27,588 nt of DNA from Pseudomonadota bacterium (GCA_023433585.1 JAEZCL010000260.1:1-27588); one strand, 5' to 3'. Counted from the stretch's first letter, positions 6,517-14,759 are shown. Numbers and translations are program-made. Notes: a model not told the origin generated them from the sequence alone.

Positions 6517-7491
6517 ATGCCGATGACCGATGATCAGCTCCTGAACGCCTACCGGATCATGGAGCGCTCGATCCTGGTCGAGCAGGCGATCCTGCGTTTC
6601 ATCGAGGACGGCAGTTCGCGCGTCCTTTTGCACTCCGGCCGGGGTCAGGAGGCGATCGGCACGGGCGCCTGCGCGGCGCTGCGCGACGACGACATGCTGT
6701 TCTACAGCCACCGGGGCGTGACCCAGTTGCTGGCCAAGGGCGTCGATCTGGAGGCGCTCCTGGGCGACTTCGTCGGCCGGACCGGCGGGGCCACCGGTGG
6801 GCTCGGCGCCGGAATCGTCCACGCGGTCGATCCCAAGAAGGGCCTGATGGGCTCCAGCGGCACCCTGGGCGGCGGCTTCGTCATGTCGGCGGGCGCGGCG
6901 CTGGGTGCCCAGCGCCTGGGCGACGACCGGGTCAGCCTGCACATCTTCGGCGAAGGCTCGGCCAACCGGGGCACCTTCCACGAATCGGCCAACGCCGCCG
7001 CGCTGTGGAAGCTGCCGATGATCTGGCTGTGCGAGAACAACGGCTATTCGGTTTCGGTGCCGCACCGCGAAGCGACCTCGGTCGAGGATGTTGCGGACCG
7101 GGCCAAGGCCTATGGGATGCCGTCGCGCATCATCGACGGCCAGGATGTGGAGGCCGTTCATGACGCGGTCGCCGAGGCGGTGGAGCGCGCCCGAGGCGGC
7201 GGCGGGCCGACCCTGATCGAAGCCAAGACCCTGCGCATCCGCGGACACTATGAAGGCGACCCGCAGACCTATCGCAGCAAGGAAGAGATCGCCGAGGCGC
7301 GCCTCAAGGATCCGCAGAAGCTGGTCGCCGAACGCCTGATCGCGCGCGGCAGAACCGAAGCCGATCTCGAGGCGGCGCGCGCCGCAGAGGCCGCCCTGGT
7401 TGAGGCGGCGTCCGCCGCCGCCCTGGCCAGCCCCAAGCCCGGCGTCGAGCGTTTGTTTGAAGGTCTTCTAGCCCCCAGGAGCGCGGCATGA
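6517..7491 (+). CDS. 2-oxoacid/acetoin dehydrogenase E1 component, alpha subunit
   Basis: The 324-aa thiamine-diphosphate enzyme subunit would decarboxylate a 2-oxoacid (or cleave acetoin) with the beta subunit and pass the acyl group to a lipoyl domain. The ThDP/Mg motif is FGEGSANRG (~144-152, GEG in place of the usual GDG) followed ~25 residues later by ENNGY (~173-177). A late GHYEGDPQTY segment resembles acetoin dehydrogenase AcoA. The start is ambiguous between TTG 6511, ATG 6517 and ATG 6523; GAG at 6505-6507 best serves 6517. Its stop overlaps the E1beta start (ATGA). It heads the plus unit controlled by operator 1. The substrate is more likely a branched 2-oxoacid or pathway intermediate than acetoin, given the neighbours (inference). 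Confidence 0.88.
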   Translation: MPMTDDQLLNAYRIMERSILVEQAILRFIEDGSSRVLLHSGRGQEAIGTGACAALRDDDMLFYSHRGVTQLLAKGVDLEALLGDFVGRTGGATGGLGAGIVHAVDPKKGLMGSSGTLGGGFVMSAGAALGAQRLGDDRVSLHIFGEGSANRGTFHESANAAALWKLPMIWLCENNGYSVSVPHREATSVEDVADRAKAYGMPSRIIDGQDVEAVHDAVAEAVERARGGGGPTLIEAKTLRIRGHYEGDPQTYRSKEEIAEARLKDPQKLVAERLIARGRTEADLEAARAAEAALVEAASAAALASPKPGVERLFEGLLAPRSAA

Positions 7492-8495
7492 GCGATTCCG
7501 ATCAAGCCCCCCGCGTCCTCAGCTATCGCGCCGCCCTGCGCGAAGCCCTGATCGAGGAACTGGAGCGCGACCCGACCGTCTTCGTGATGGGGCAGGACGT
7601 CGGCCCGTTCGGCGGGGTGTTCGGCGTGACCAAGGGTCTGACCCAGATGTTCGGCAAGGATCGGGTGTTCGACACCCCGATCTCGGAGAACCTGATCGTC
7701 GGCGGCGGCGTCGGCGCGGCCCTGGCGGGCGCCCGCCCGGTGGTCGAGCTGCAGTATGCCGACTTCGCCCTGATCGCCATGGACGAGATCCTGAACAAGG
7801 CGGCCAAGTGGCGCTACATGCACGGCGGCGGCCAGGCCGTCCCGTTGGTGATCCGCGCGCCCGAGGGCATCCTCGGCGGCCTCGGGCCCGAGCATTCGCA
7901 GTCGCTGGCCCAGTATTTCTGGGGCGCCTTCGGCCTGAAGGTCGCCATGCCCGCCACCCCGGCCGACGCCAAGGGGATGCTGAAGGCCGCCATCCGCGAT
8001 GACGACCCGGTGCTCTTCCTCGAGAACAAGTCGCTCTACAACAAGCGTGGCCCCGTGCCGACGGACGATTATGTGACGCCGCTGGGCGTCGCCGCCGTGC
8101 CGCGCCAGGGCAAGGATGTCACCATCGTCGCCTGGTCGCGCATGGTCTCGGTTTCGCTGCAGGCGGCGGAAACCCTGGCCGCGGAAGGCATCGAGGCCGA
8201 GGTCATCGACCCCCGCGGCGTCCGGCCGCTGGACCTGGACGCCATCCTCGGCTCGATCGACCGCACGGGCCATCTGGTGGTGGTGCACGAGGGGCCGGTG
8301 ACCGGCGGCCTCGCGGGCGAACTGATCGCCCAGGTGGTCGAAGCCCGCTTCGGCGCCCTGAAGGCCGCGCCGGTTCGCGTCGCCGGACTGGACGCCTATG
8401 TTCCCCAGAATATCGAGCTGGAGCCGCTGCTGACCCCTGACGCAAACGCCGTCGTGGAGGCCGTGCGCCGAACCCTCGCTCGCCAACCCGCCTGA
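7488..8495 (+). CDS. 2-oxoacid/acetoin dehydrogenase E1 component, beta subunit
   Basis: This 335-aa transketolase-like beta subunit has family blocks FVMGQDVGPFGGVFGVTKGL (~32-51), FDTPISENLIVGGGVGAA with the ThDP-activating Glu, GLGPEHSQSLAQYF, and the C-terminal transketolase domain (EAEVIDPRGVRPLDLDAI, then HEGPVTGGLAGEL). Length and domain order are normal. It overlaps E1alpha by 4 bp, so a 1:1 heterodimer is expected. It is followed 18 bp later by the free-standing lipoyl protein, the acyl acceptor. Confidence 0.9.
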   Translation: MSDSDQAPRVLSYRAALREALIEELERDPTVFVMGQDVGPFGGVFGVTKGLTQMFGKDRVFDTPISENLIVGGGVGAALAGARPVVELQYADFALIAMDEILNKAAKWRYMHGGGQAVPLVIRAPEGILGGLGPEHSQSLAQYFWGAFGLKVAMPATPADAKGMLKAAIRDDDPVLFLENKSLYNKRGPVPTDDYVTPLGVAAVPRQGKDVTIVAWSRMVSVSLQAAETLAAEGIEAEVIDPRGVRPLDLDAILGSIDRTGHLVVVHEGPVTGGLAGELIAQVVEARFGALKAAPVRVAGLDAYVPQNIELEPLLTPDANAVVEAVRRTLARQPA

Positions 8496-8513
8496 TCCGG
8501 CCAAGGAGCCAAG

Positions 8514-8753
8514 ATGTTCGATATCAAGATGACCAAGCTGGGTCAGACCATGGAAGAGGGTCTGATCACCGAGTGGTTCAAGAAGGTCGGCGACAGCTTC
8601 GCCGTGGGCGAGGCGCTCTATGAGTGCGAGACCGAAAAGGCCCGCACCGAGGTGGAGGCCACCCGCGCGGGGGTCCTGCGCGAAATCCTGGTCGACGTGA
8701 ACGAGACCGTCGAGGTCGGGACGGTCATCGCCCGGGCGGACGAGGCGGAATGA
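8514..8753 (+). CDS. Stand-alone lipoyl-domain protein (E2 fragment)
   Basis: The 79-aa product is a complete biotinyl/lipoyl hammerhead domain and nothing else. It starts MFDIKMTKLGQTMEEGLITE and carries the lipoylation site CETEKA with Lys42 at the hairpin turn, plus the matching second half ending VGTVIARADEAE. AGGAG at 8504-8508 lies 5 nt before the ATG. In ordinary E2 proteins this domain is fused through a flexible linker and a subunit-binding domain to the catalytic domain; here the catalytic domain is the next gene, overlapping by 4 bp. It should be lipoylated by cellular LipA/LipB or LplA, none of which is encoded here. Confidence 0.9.
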   Translation: MFDIKMTKLGQTMEEGLITEWFKKVGDSFAVGEALYECETEKARTEVEATRAGVLREILVDVNETVEVGTVIARADEAE

Positions 8754-9436
8754 CCGACGCGCTGGAGCCCCTGACCGGCGTCCGCAAGGCCATGGCCGGG
8801 GTCATGGCCCGAAGCTGGGCCGAGATCCCTCACTTCGCCGAGATCGTCCTTCTGGACGGGGCGCCGCTGCTGGCGCGTCTCGAGCGGGAGCGGGCCAGGG
8901 CTCCAGCGGACGGACCCCGGATTTCGATTAACGACCTGATCGTCCACGACGCCGCCCAGACCCTGAAGGACTGCCCGCAGTTCAACGTGCTGTTCGTGGA
9001 CGGCAAGCTCCAGCGTCCGGCCGACGTCAACGTCGCCGTGGCCGTGGCGACTGAACAGGGCCTGATGACCCCGGTCATTCACAAGGCCCAGGACATGGAC
9101 GCCCTGGCGGTGTCCGGCGCCATCCGCGACCTGAGCGCCCGCGCCAGGGCGTGGAAGCTGGCCCCGGCGGAATTCGAGGGCGCGGTGATGACCGTGTCCA
9201 ACCTGGGCGCCCACGGCGTCGACACCGGCTTTCCGGTCATCAATCAGCGCCAGACCGCGCTGCTGTTCGTCGGCAGCCTGATCGAGCGGCCGTTCGTGAT
9301 CGACGGCCAGGTGGTGGCGCGGCCCACCTTCTATATCACTCTGGCCTGCGATCATCGGATCATCGACGGGCTGACGGCCGCCCAGTATCTGGGCGCGCTG
9401 CGCAAACGGCTGGAAGCCACGACGGAGCAGGACTGA
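8750..9436 (+). CDS. Stand-alone E2 acyltransferase catalytic domain
   Basis: The 228-aa product begins directly with the catalytic domain (PLTGVRKAMAGVMARSW) and ends soon after the active-site motif CDHRIIDG (His202, Asp206). It belongs to the 2-oxoacid dehydrogenase acyltransferase family, related to chloramphenicol acetyltransferase, and transfers an acyl group from lipoamide to CoA. Lipoyl domain, linker and peripheral subunit-binding domain are absent from this polypeptide. The ATG overlaps the stop of the lipoyl gene (ATGA); since the two proteins meet at clean domain borders and no linker remnant is visible, a recent frameshift is unlikely. An upstream frame extension to 8624 lies in the lipoyl gene and is a shadow. 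Confidence 0.9.
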   Translation: MTDALEPLTGVRKAMAGVMARSWAEIPHFAEIVLLDGAPLLARLERERARAPADGPRISINDLIVHDAAQTLKDCPQFNVLFVDGKLQRPADVNVAVAVATEQGLMTPVIHKAQDMDALAVSGAIRDLSARARAWKLAPAEFEGAVMTVSNLGAHGVDTGFPVINQRQTALLFVGSLIERPFVIDGQVVARPTFYITLACDHRIIDGLTAAQYLGALRKRLEATTEQD

Positions 9437-10308
9437 TGGCGGGCGTTGAAGGTCGGATCGCGGTGGTCACCGGTGCGGGGCAGGGGCTGGGCCGGTCCTA
9501 CGCCCTGGCCCTCGCGGCCGTCGGCGCCAAGGTCGTCGTCAACGATATCGGCCAGGGCGAGACCGACACGGCGCAGCAGGTGGTCGACGAGATCGTCGCC
9601 GCAGGCGGTCAGGCCGTCGCCGACCGCAACAGCGTGGCCACGCCCGAGGGCGGCGCCGCCGTCATCCAGACCGCCCTGGACGCCTATGGCCGCATCGACA
9701 TCCTGGTCTCCAACGCCGGGATCGAGCGCAATCAGTCCTACGCCAAATCGACCGATGAACAGTGGCGCGCCGTCATGGACGTGCACCTGAACGGGACCCA
9801 CTATCTGTGCCGGGCCGCTTGGCCGCACATGATCGCCCAGGGCCACGGCCGGATCATCCCGATCACCTCGCCCTCCGGCCTGTGGGGCAATTTCTCGCAG
9901 TCGTCCTACGCCGCCGCCAAGATGGGCATGATCGGCCTGGCCAATGTGCTGACCATCGAGGGGCGCCGCTACGGCATCCTGACCAACTGCCTGGCGCCCA
10001 TCGCGACCACGCCCATGTCGGCGTCGCTGCTGTCCCCGGCCCTGGCCGAACGGCTGGCGCCCGAGCATGTGGCGCCGGTGGTGCTGAAGCTGGCGTCCGA
10101 TGAGCTGGATACCTGCGGCGCCATCCTGATCGCCGGTGGCGGCTGGGTGTCCTCGGCGCACATCGCCCTGACCCCCGGCGTGAAGCTGGACCATGTGGCG
10201 ACGCAGGCGGATCTCGATGCCGCCTGGGATACGATCCTCGACGCGGGCGCCGCGGCCGTGGGCGGCACGCTGGATCCGGCGACTTTGGAGAAAATGTTCG
10301 CCGGCTGA
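9436..10308 (+). CDS. SDR-family (3R)-hydroxyacyl-CoA dehydrogenase, MFE-2-like
   Basis: This 290-aa short-chain dehydrogenase has the nucleotide motif TGAGQGLGRSYAL (~12-24), VNDIG (~35-39, an Asp favouring NAD), the SNAG block (~92-95) and the catalytic Ser145, Tyr158, Lys162 (SSYAAAKMG). The GRSYALALA and VVVNDIG segments and the ~290-residue size match the dehydrogenase unit of peroxisomal multifunctional enzyme 2 (17beta-HSD4), which oxidises 3-hydroxyacyl-CoA, including branched and sterol side-chain substrates. The ATG overlaps the E2 stop by one base (TGATG), and it is the last gene of its unit. The residues after ~250 do not look like a second catalytic domain; no hydratase or SCP domain is fused. 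Substrate assignment is by family resemblance. Confidence 0.82.
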   Translation: MAGVEGRIAVVTGAGQGLGRSYALALAAVGAKVVVNDIGQGETDTAQQVVDEIVAAGGQAVADRNSVATPEGGAAVIQTALDAYGRIDILVSNAGIERNQSYAKSTDEQWRAVMDVHLNGTHYLCRAAWPHMIAQGHGRIIPITSPSGLWGNFSQSSYAAAKMGMIGLANVLTIEGRRYGILTNCLAPIATTPMSASLLSPALAERLAPEHVAPVVLKLASDELDTCGAILIAGGGWVSSAHIALTPGVKLDHVATQADLDAAWDTILDAGAAAVGGTLDPATLEKMFAG

Positions 10309-10321
10309 GTTGCGTCCTGCA

Positions 10322-10339
10322 ACCTACTGCGTAGTATGT
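10322..10339. promoter_or_regulatory. TetR-type operator 2
   Basis: ACCTACTGCGTAGTATGT differs from the common sequence only in the 4-bp centre. It lies 13 bp after the SDR stop and 33 bp before the acyl-CoA dehydrogenase ATG, marking a separate, internally controlled promoter. A TTGCGT at 10310-10315 could be the -35, which would put the -10 inside the operator. Confidence 0.83.
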
Positions 10340-10372
10340 CGGCCATAGCCGATTGATGCAGGTGTGCCCGCC

Positions 10373-11539
10373 ATGGACTTCCAACTTTCCGAAACCCAGC
10401 TCGAAGTGCAGCGCGCGGTGCGCGAACTGGCGTCGCGTTTCGACGACGACTACTGGCGCGAGCGCGACAACCGCCACGAATTCCCCTGGGACTTCTACAA
10501 CGCCTTCGCCGAGGCCGGCTGGCTGGGCATCGCCATCCCCGAGGAATACGGCGGCAGCGGCCTGGGCATCAGCGAAGCGGCCCTGCTGCTGCAGGAGGTG
10601 GCCGCCTCCGGCGCCGCCATGAACGGCTGCAGCCCCATGCACCTGTCGATCTTCGGCGTGAACGTCATCGCCAAGCACGGCTCGGAGGAACTGCGCCGCA
10701 GCCTGTTGCCCGAGGTGGCCAGCGGCAAGATGCACGTCTGCTTCGCCGTGACCGAGGCGGACGCCGGCACCGACACCACCCGCATCAAGACCTTCGCGAA
10801 GAAGACGTCCGACGGCTATGTCATCAACGGCCGCAAGATCTGGATCACCAAGGCGCTCGATTCCCAGAAGATGATCCTGGTCACACGCACCACCCCGCGT
10901 GAGGAATGCGCCAAGCCGACCGACGGCATCACCCTGTTTCTGGTCGACATCGACCGGTCGAAGATCTCGATCCGCCCGATCGACAAGATGGGCCGCAACG
11001 CCGTCGCCTCGACCGAGGTCTTCATCGACGACCTGTACGTGCCCGAATCCGCCCGCATCGGCGAAGAGGGCAAGGGCTTTCGCTACCTGCTGGACGGGCT
11101 GAACCCGGAACGCATCCTGCTGGCGCACGAATCCATCGGCATCGGCTACGCCTCGCTGCGCCGCGCCGTCACCTACGCGAACGAGCGGGTCGTGTTCGAG
11201 CGTCCCATCGGCATGAACCAGGCGATCCAGCATCCGCTGGCCCAGGCCCACGCCAACCTGCAGGCGGCCGAGTTGATGGCCCGCAAGGCGGCCTGGCTGT
11301 ATGACAAGGGCGAGCCCTGCGGCGCCGAGGCCAACATGGCCAAACTGTTGTGCGCTGACGCCGCCTTCTTCGCCGCCGACCGCGCCATCCAGACCCACGG
11401 CGGTCTGGGCTACGCCAGCGAATATCATGTAGAGCGCTATTTCCGTGAATCGCGTCTGATGCGGATCGCGCCGATCAGCCAGGAAATGGCGCTGAATTTT
11501 ATCGCCACCCAGGTGATGGGACTGCCCAAGTCCTACTGA
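10373..11539 (+). CDS. Acyl-CoA dehydrogenase, isovaleryl/long-chain-type active site
   Basis: The 388-aa flavoprotein has normal length and blocks: IPEEYGGSGLG (~55-65), CFAVTEADAGTD (~123-134), YVINGRKIWIT (~149-159) and THGGLGY (~341-347). Where most family members have the catalytic Glu in a YEG motif this protein reads RIAPISQEM (~364-372), with no Glu in place. Instead NPERILLA supplies Glu247 on the helix used by isovaleryl-CoA and long-chain acyl-CoA dehydrogenases (ERLVLA-type), so the base is probably relocated rather than lost. ATG 10373 is preferred over GTG 10364 because the family begins MDFxLSE and AGG lies ~10 nt upstream. It shares a unit with the ligase that follows 6 bp later. 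Confidence 0.9.
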   Translation: MDFQLSETQLEVQRAVRELASRFDDDYWRERDNRHEFPWDFYNAFAEAGWLGIAIPEEYGGSGLGISEAALLLQEVAASGAAMNGCSPMHLSIFGVNVIAKHGSEELRRSLLPEVASGKMHVCFAVTEADAGTDTTRIKTFAKKTSDGYVINGRKIWITKALDSQKMILVTRTTPREECAKPTDGITLFLVDIDRSKISIRPIDKMGRNAVASTEVFIDDLYVPESARIGEEGKGFRYLLDGLNPERILLAHESIGIGYASLRRAVTYANERVVFERPIGMNQAIQHPLAQAHANLQAAELMARKAAWLYDKGEPCGAEANMAKLLCADAAFFAADRAIQTHGGLGYASEYHVERYFRESRLMRIAPISQEMALNFIATQVMGLPKSY

Positions 11540-11545
11540 GGAAGC

Positions 11546-13132
11546 ATGATGATGATTGAGACGCTGATCGCAGGTCACGACCCTGAAGCGTCCGCGATCA
11601 TCATCTGCGACGGCGACAACGAGCGGCGGCTGACCTACGGGCGGTTTCTGGACGGTGCGCATCGCTGGGCGCGCCATCTCGCGTCACTCGGTCTGAAGGC
11701 GGGCGACGCGGTTGCGGTCTGGCTGCCCAACGGCGCCGCATGGCTGATGATCGAACTGGCCGCCGCGCGGCTGGGGCTGGTCGTGGTTCCCGTGAACACC
11801 CGCTTCAGGGCGCCCGAGGTCCGCGAAGTGCTGCGCCGCTCCGGCGCCCGCATGGTGGTGGGGCCCAGGGCTTTCGTCGGCGTGGATTTCGCCGCGCTGC
11901 TGACCGAGATTCTGGACGCGCCGCCGCCGGACGGCGCGCCGGTCTCCGACGTCCTGCCGCGTCTGGCCTGGGCGATGTTCATCGATGATGACGAAATCCC
12001 CGATGCGGCCGGCGCCCTGCCGGAGCCGGGGGGCGGCGACCGCCTGCTCAATCTGTTCACCACCACCGGCTCCACCGGAACGCCCAAGCTGGCGATGCAT
12101 CGGCAGTCCGACCTGGTGATCCGCTTCACCGCCGCCGCGCGCCGTTTCGGCTTTCAGCCGGGCGAGCGCGTGCTGTGCGTCCTGCCCCTGTGCGGGGTGT
12201 GGGGGCTGGGGGTGGCGCTGGCCACCCTGATGACCGGCGGGACCGCCGTGCTGTCACCGGTCTTCGACGCCGACGACGCGGCCGACGTCATGGCCCGCGC
12301 TCGCATCAACCACCTGCACGGCGGCGACAACATGATCCTGGCGATCATGGATGCGGTGGCGGAGAGGGGAGGCCGTCTGGCCGATCTGAGAACCTGCTGT
12401 TTCGGCGCCTTCACCGGCCAGCCCGCCGCCGAAACCATCCGCCGGATCGAGGCGATCGGGTCGAATGTCCGGGCCGCTCAGGCTTATGGCTCATCCGAAG
12501 GGCTGGCTTTCATCACCGCCGCTTCCCCGCAGGCGCCGCTGGAACAGCGCATCCTGGCGGGCGGGCCGCTGGTGGATGATCGGACGCGCCTGCGCGTGGT
12601 GGAGCCCGGCACGGCGTCGCCGGTCGAGGTCGGCGCGACCGGCGAGATTCAGCTTTCAGGCGCGACCGTCGCCCACGGCTATTTCGGCGACGCGGCCGCT
12701 ACGGCCGCAGCCTTCACCGAGGATGGCTGGTACAGGACCGGCGACCTGGGCCAGGCGACGGCCGATGGAGCGGTCTTCATCGCGCGGCTGGGGGACGCCT
12801 TGCGGCTGCGCGGCAATCTGGTCGATCCCAGCGAGATCGAGAACGTTCTTTGCGCCCATGTCGATGTGGCCGAGGCGCATGTGGTGGGCGCCCGCACGCC
12901 CGAGCGCGGCGACGTAGCCGTGGCCTTCGTCGCGCTCCTGTCTGATCGCCACCTGTCCGAGGAGGCGTTGCTCGCCTGGTGCCGGGCGCGGCTGGCGGCG
13001 TTCAAGACGCCCGAGCGGATCGTGGTCACGTCCGACATCCCCAAGGCCCAGGGCGCGAACGGGGCAAAAGTCCAGAAGACGGTCCTGCGGGAGCGCGCTC
13101 AGGCGCTCCTGACCACGCCCTCCAGGGCGTAA
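11546..13132 (+). CDS. AMP-forming acyl-CoA ligase 1
   Basis: The 528-aa ANL-superfamily enzyme activates a carboxylate through an acyl-AMP to the CoA thioester. Motifs: phosphate loop TTTGSTGTPKLAMH (~172-185), AYGSSEG adenine segment, YRTGDLG (~392), hinge region RLGDALRLRGNLVDPSEIE (in place of the common KD.I..GG.N), and a C-terminal Lys508 in NGAKVQK. Three ATG codons in a row begin the gene; GAGG at 11538-11541 is 4, 7 and 10 nt from them, so the true start may be 11549 or 11552. The 3' end overlaps the convergent TetR gene by 34 bp. The substrate is unknown; the divergent hinge suggests a specialised substrate. Confidence 0.88.
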   Translation: MMMIETLIAGHDPEASAIIICDGDNERRLTYGRFLDGAHRWARHLASLGLKAGDAVAVWLPNGAAWLMIELAAARLGLVVVPVNTRFRAPEVREVLRRSGARMVVGPRAFVGVDFAALLTEILDAPPPDGAPVSDVLPRLAWAMFIDDDEIPDAAGALPEPGGGDRLLNLFTTTGSTGTPKLAMHRQSDLVIRFTAAARRFGFQPGERVLCVLPLCGVWGLGVALATLMTGGTAVLSPVFDADDAADVMARARINHLHGGDNMILAIMDAVAERGGRLADLRTCCFGAFTGQPAAETIRRIEAIGSNVRAAQAYGSSEGLAFITAASPQAPLEQRILAGGPLVDDRTRLRVVEPGTASPVEVGATGEIQLSGATVAHGYFGDAAATAAAFTEDGWYRTGDLGQATADGAVFIARLGDALRLRGNLVDPSEIENVLCAHVDVAEAHVVGARTPERGDVAVAFVALLSDRHLSEEALLAWCRARLAAFKTPERIVVTSDIPKAQGANGAKVQKTVLRERAQALLTTPSRA

Positions 13133-13758
13133 TCGGCGATGATGTCGGCGATCTCCTGACGGGATCGGTCGGCGCCCCATTTGTTGTCGTCGTACCAGAT
13201 GACGGTCCAGTTCAGGGAGCCGAGCAGGGGTTTGACGAGGAGGGCGGCGTCCGCCTTTCTGAACACGCCCTCGGCCATGCCGCGCTCCAGCACGTCGACG
13301 AACATCTGTTCGTACTGCGCGCGGGCCCTGTTGATCTCGCGCACGAAATCGCGCTTCTCCGCCACCAGCAGGTCGGTGGTGTTAGGCAGGGCCACCCGCG
13401 TGAAGGACATGTTCTCCATCACCAGCATGGCGTGCTGATGGACCATGGCGCGCAGGATTTCGGCCGGTCCGCCCCCACCCTTCGCCAGAGGCGTCACGCC
13501 GGTCATCATCAGGTCCAGAACGTGCCGGTGCACGTCCATCAGGATGTCGGCCTTGCTGCGGTAATAGTGATAGACGCGCCCCTTGGTGGCGCCCAGTTGA
13601 TCGGCGATCTCGTCGATCGAGGCGCGGGCGTAGCCCAGGCGCATGAAGGCTTCGCTGGCCGCCGCCAGGATTTCCACCCGCCCGGCCTCGTTCCGGTTGG
13701 GCCGGACCAGGCTGTTGGCCGAAAGCATGATGGTGGTGTTGGCGTCGGCCTTGGCCAT
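13099..13758 (-). CDS. TetR-family transcriptional regulator (probable repressor of this gene set)
   Basis: The 219-aa protein has an N-terminal TetR helix-turn-helix (~28-75) with SIDEIADQLGATKGRVYHYY, including a canonical recognition helix, and a helical ligand-binding domain with no recognisable subfamily signature. GGGGAG lies 9 nt before the ATG. It starts 5 bp after livM in the same direction, so it is the last gene of the TonB-livGFHM unit; the operator before that unit (19575-19592) would make it autoregulatory. It is the only regulator in the window, and five near-identical dyads precede all six catabolic units, so it is the natural candidate to bind them. TetR proteins of acyl-CoA catabolism are usually repressors released by an acyl-CoA. 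Its 3' end overlaps the ligase gene on the other strand. Confidence 0.9.
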   Translation of the reverse strand: MAKADANTTIMLSANSLVRPNRNEAGRVEILAAASEAFMRLGYARASIDEIADQLGATKGRVYHYYRSKADILMDVHRHVLDLMMTGVTPLAKGGGGPAEILRAMVHQHAMLVMENMSFTRVALPNTTDLLVAEKRDFVREINRARAQYEQMFVDVLERGMAEGVFRKADAALLVKPLLGSLNWTVIWYDDNKWGADRSRQEIADIIADYALEGVVRSA

Positions 13759-13763
13759 GTGAA

Positions 13764-14759
13764 TCAGCTCCCCTCTGGTTCCCCGGACATCCTACTTGGT
13801 CTGTTGCCCATGATCCATTTCCGCAGACGGTCAATGGGCGCCGCGCCCATCAGGCCCTGAGGCGCCAGGGTGATGACCACGATCAGGACCACGCCGAAGA
13901 TGGCCTGGGTCAGGGCCTGGCTGACTTCTCCGGCCAGTTCGGGCACCGCCTGCACGATCATCCCGCCCACCACCGCGCCGGCCAGATAGCGGCTGCCTCC
14001 CGCCAGCAGGGCGGCCAGGAAGGTGAGGTTCAGCAGCAAGCCGAACGCCTCTGGCGCGATATAGCCCACCGCCGCCGCATAGAGGCCGCCGCCGACCCCC
14101 GCATAGCCAGCCGAAACCGCGAACGCCGCCTGTTTGTAGCCGGCCACATCGATGCCGTTGGCCTCGGCCGTCGCCTCGTTCAGGCGGATGGCGTCCAGCG
14201 CCCGGCCCATGCGTCCGCGCGTCAGCAGCCAGCCGATGAACAGGGCCAGGATCATGACCACCACCGTGACCATGTAGATCCAACTGACCGGGCTGAGCGG
14301 CAGTCCCCAGGGTGCGTACTGGGGCGGCACGGCAAGCCCGGCGTGGCCGCCGGTCAGGCCCGTGAAGCGTTGAAGCAGCAAGGGGAAGACGATCGCCAAC
14401 GCCGCCGTGACGATGGCCAGGTTGAAGCCGCTGAGGCGAAGGGCGGGCTTGCCGAACAGCCAGCCGAACGCCGTGGCGGCCAGCGCGGCGGCCGCCAGAG
14501 CCGGCGCCAGCGGCGCCCATTCGCGCGAGAGCAGGATGGCGACGACATAGGCACCCAGGCCGAAGAAGGCGCTGTGGCCGATGGATAGTTGGCCCGCCCG
14601 CCCGGTGAGGATCACCAGCCCGATGGTCGAGACGCCATAGACCAGACCCAGCGTCAGCCGGTCGACGCGGTACTGGGGAAACAGCCACGGGCCGGCGAGG
14701 GCCAGGACGACGCCGATGACCGCCAGGGTGATGACGAGGGTTCTGGACGGCGTTCTCAT
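13764..14759 (-). CDS. livM: Branched-chain amino-acid-type ABC transporter permease LivM
   Basis: The 331-aa inner-membrane protein has about eight to ten hydrophobic segments and the LivM signature GQLSIGHSAFFGLGAY (~56-71), with the cytoplasmic coupling-loop region GRALDAIRLNEATAEANGID. It would pair with LivH to form the channel. The start overlaps the livH stop (ATGA). The C-terminus (KWIMGNRPSRMSGEPEGS) is a short hydrophilic tail. The transported compound is probably a carboxylate rather than an amino acid, given the neighbours (inference). Confidence 0.9.
   Translation of the reverse strand: MRTPSRTLVITLAVIGVVLALAGPWLFPQYRVDRLTLGLVYGVSTIGLVILTGRAGQLSIGHSAFFGLGAYVVAILLSREWAPLAPALAAAALAATAFGWLFGKPALRLSGFNLAIVTAALAIVFPLLLQRFTGLTGGHAGLAVPPQYAPWGLPLSPVSWIYMVTVVVMILALFIGWLLTRGRMGRALDAIRLNEATAEANGIDVAGYKQAAFAVSAGYAGVGGGLYAAAVGYIAPEAFGLLLNLTFLAALLAGGSRYLAGAVVGGMIVQAVPELAGEVSQALTQAIFGVVLIVVITLAPQGLMGAAPIDRLRKWIMGNRPSRMSGEPEGS

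Noticed and set aside
8741..8760. Possibility that the split lipoyl/E2 pair is a frameshift error
   Set aside because: Both proteins are complete at domain borders, the lipoyl gene has a strong ribosome site and the junction is a regular ATGA overlap; no linker or binding-domain remnant is left in any frame.
11529..11545. Half-site cctactg at the dehydrogenase/ligase junction
   Set aside because: Encodes the last codons (Ser-Tyr-stop) of the dehydrogenase; the second half of the dyad is missing.
9863..11677. 604-codon minus-strand frame opposite the SDR and acyl-CoA dehydrogenase
   Set aside because: Low-complexity Gly/His/Arg translation, runs across operator 2 and an intergenic gap, no recognisable domain; shadow of real plus-strand genes.
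13790..13806. Partial operator-like sequence (cctacttggt) near the tetR start
   Set aside because: Only one half resembles the consensus and it lies inside the livM coding end; probably chance.
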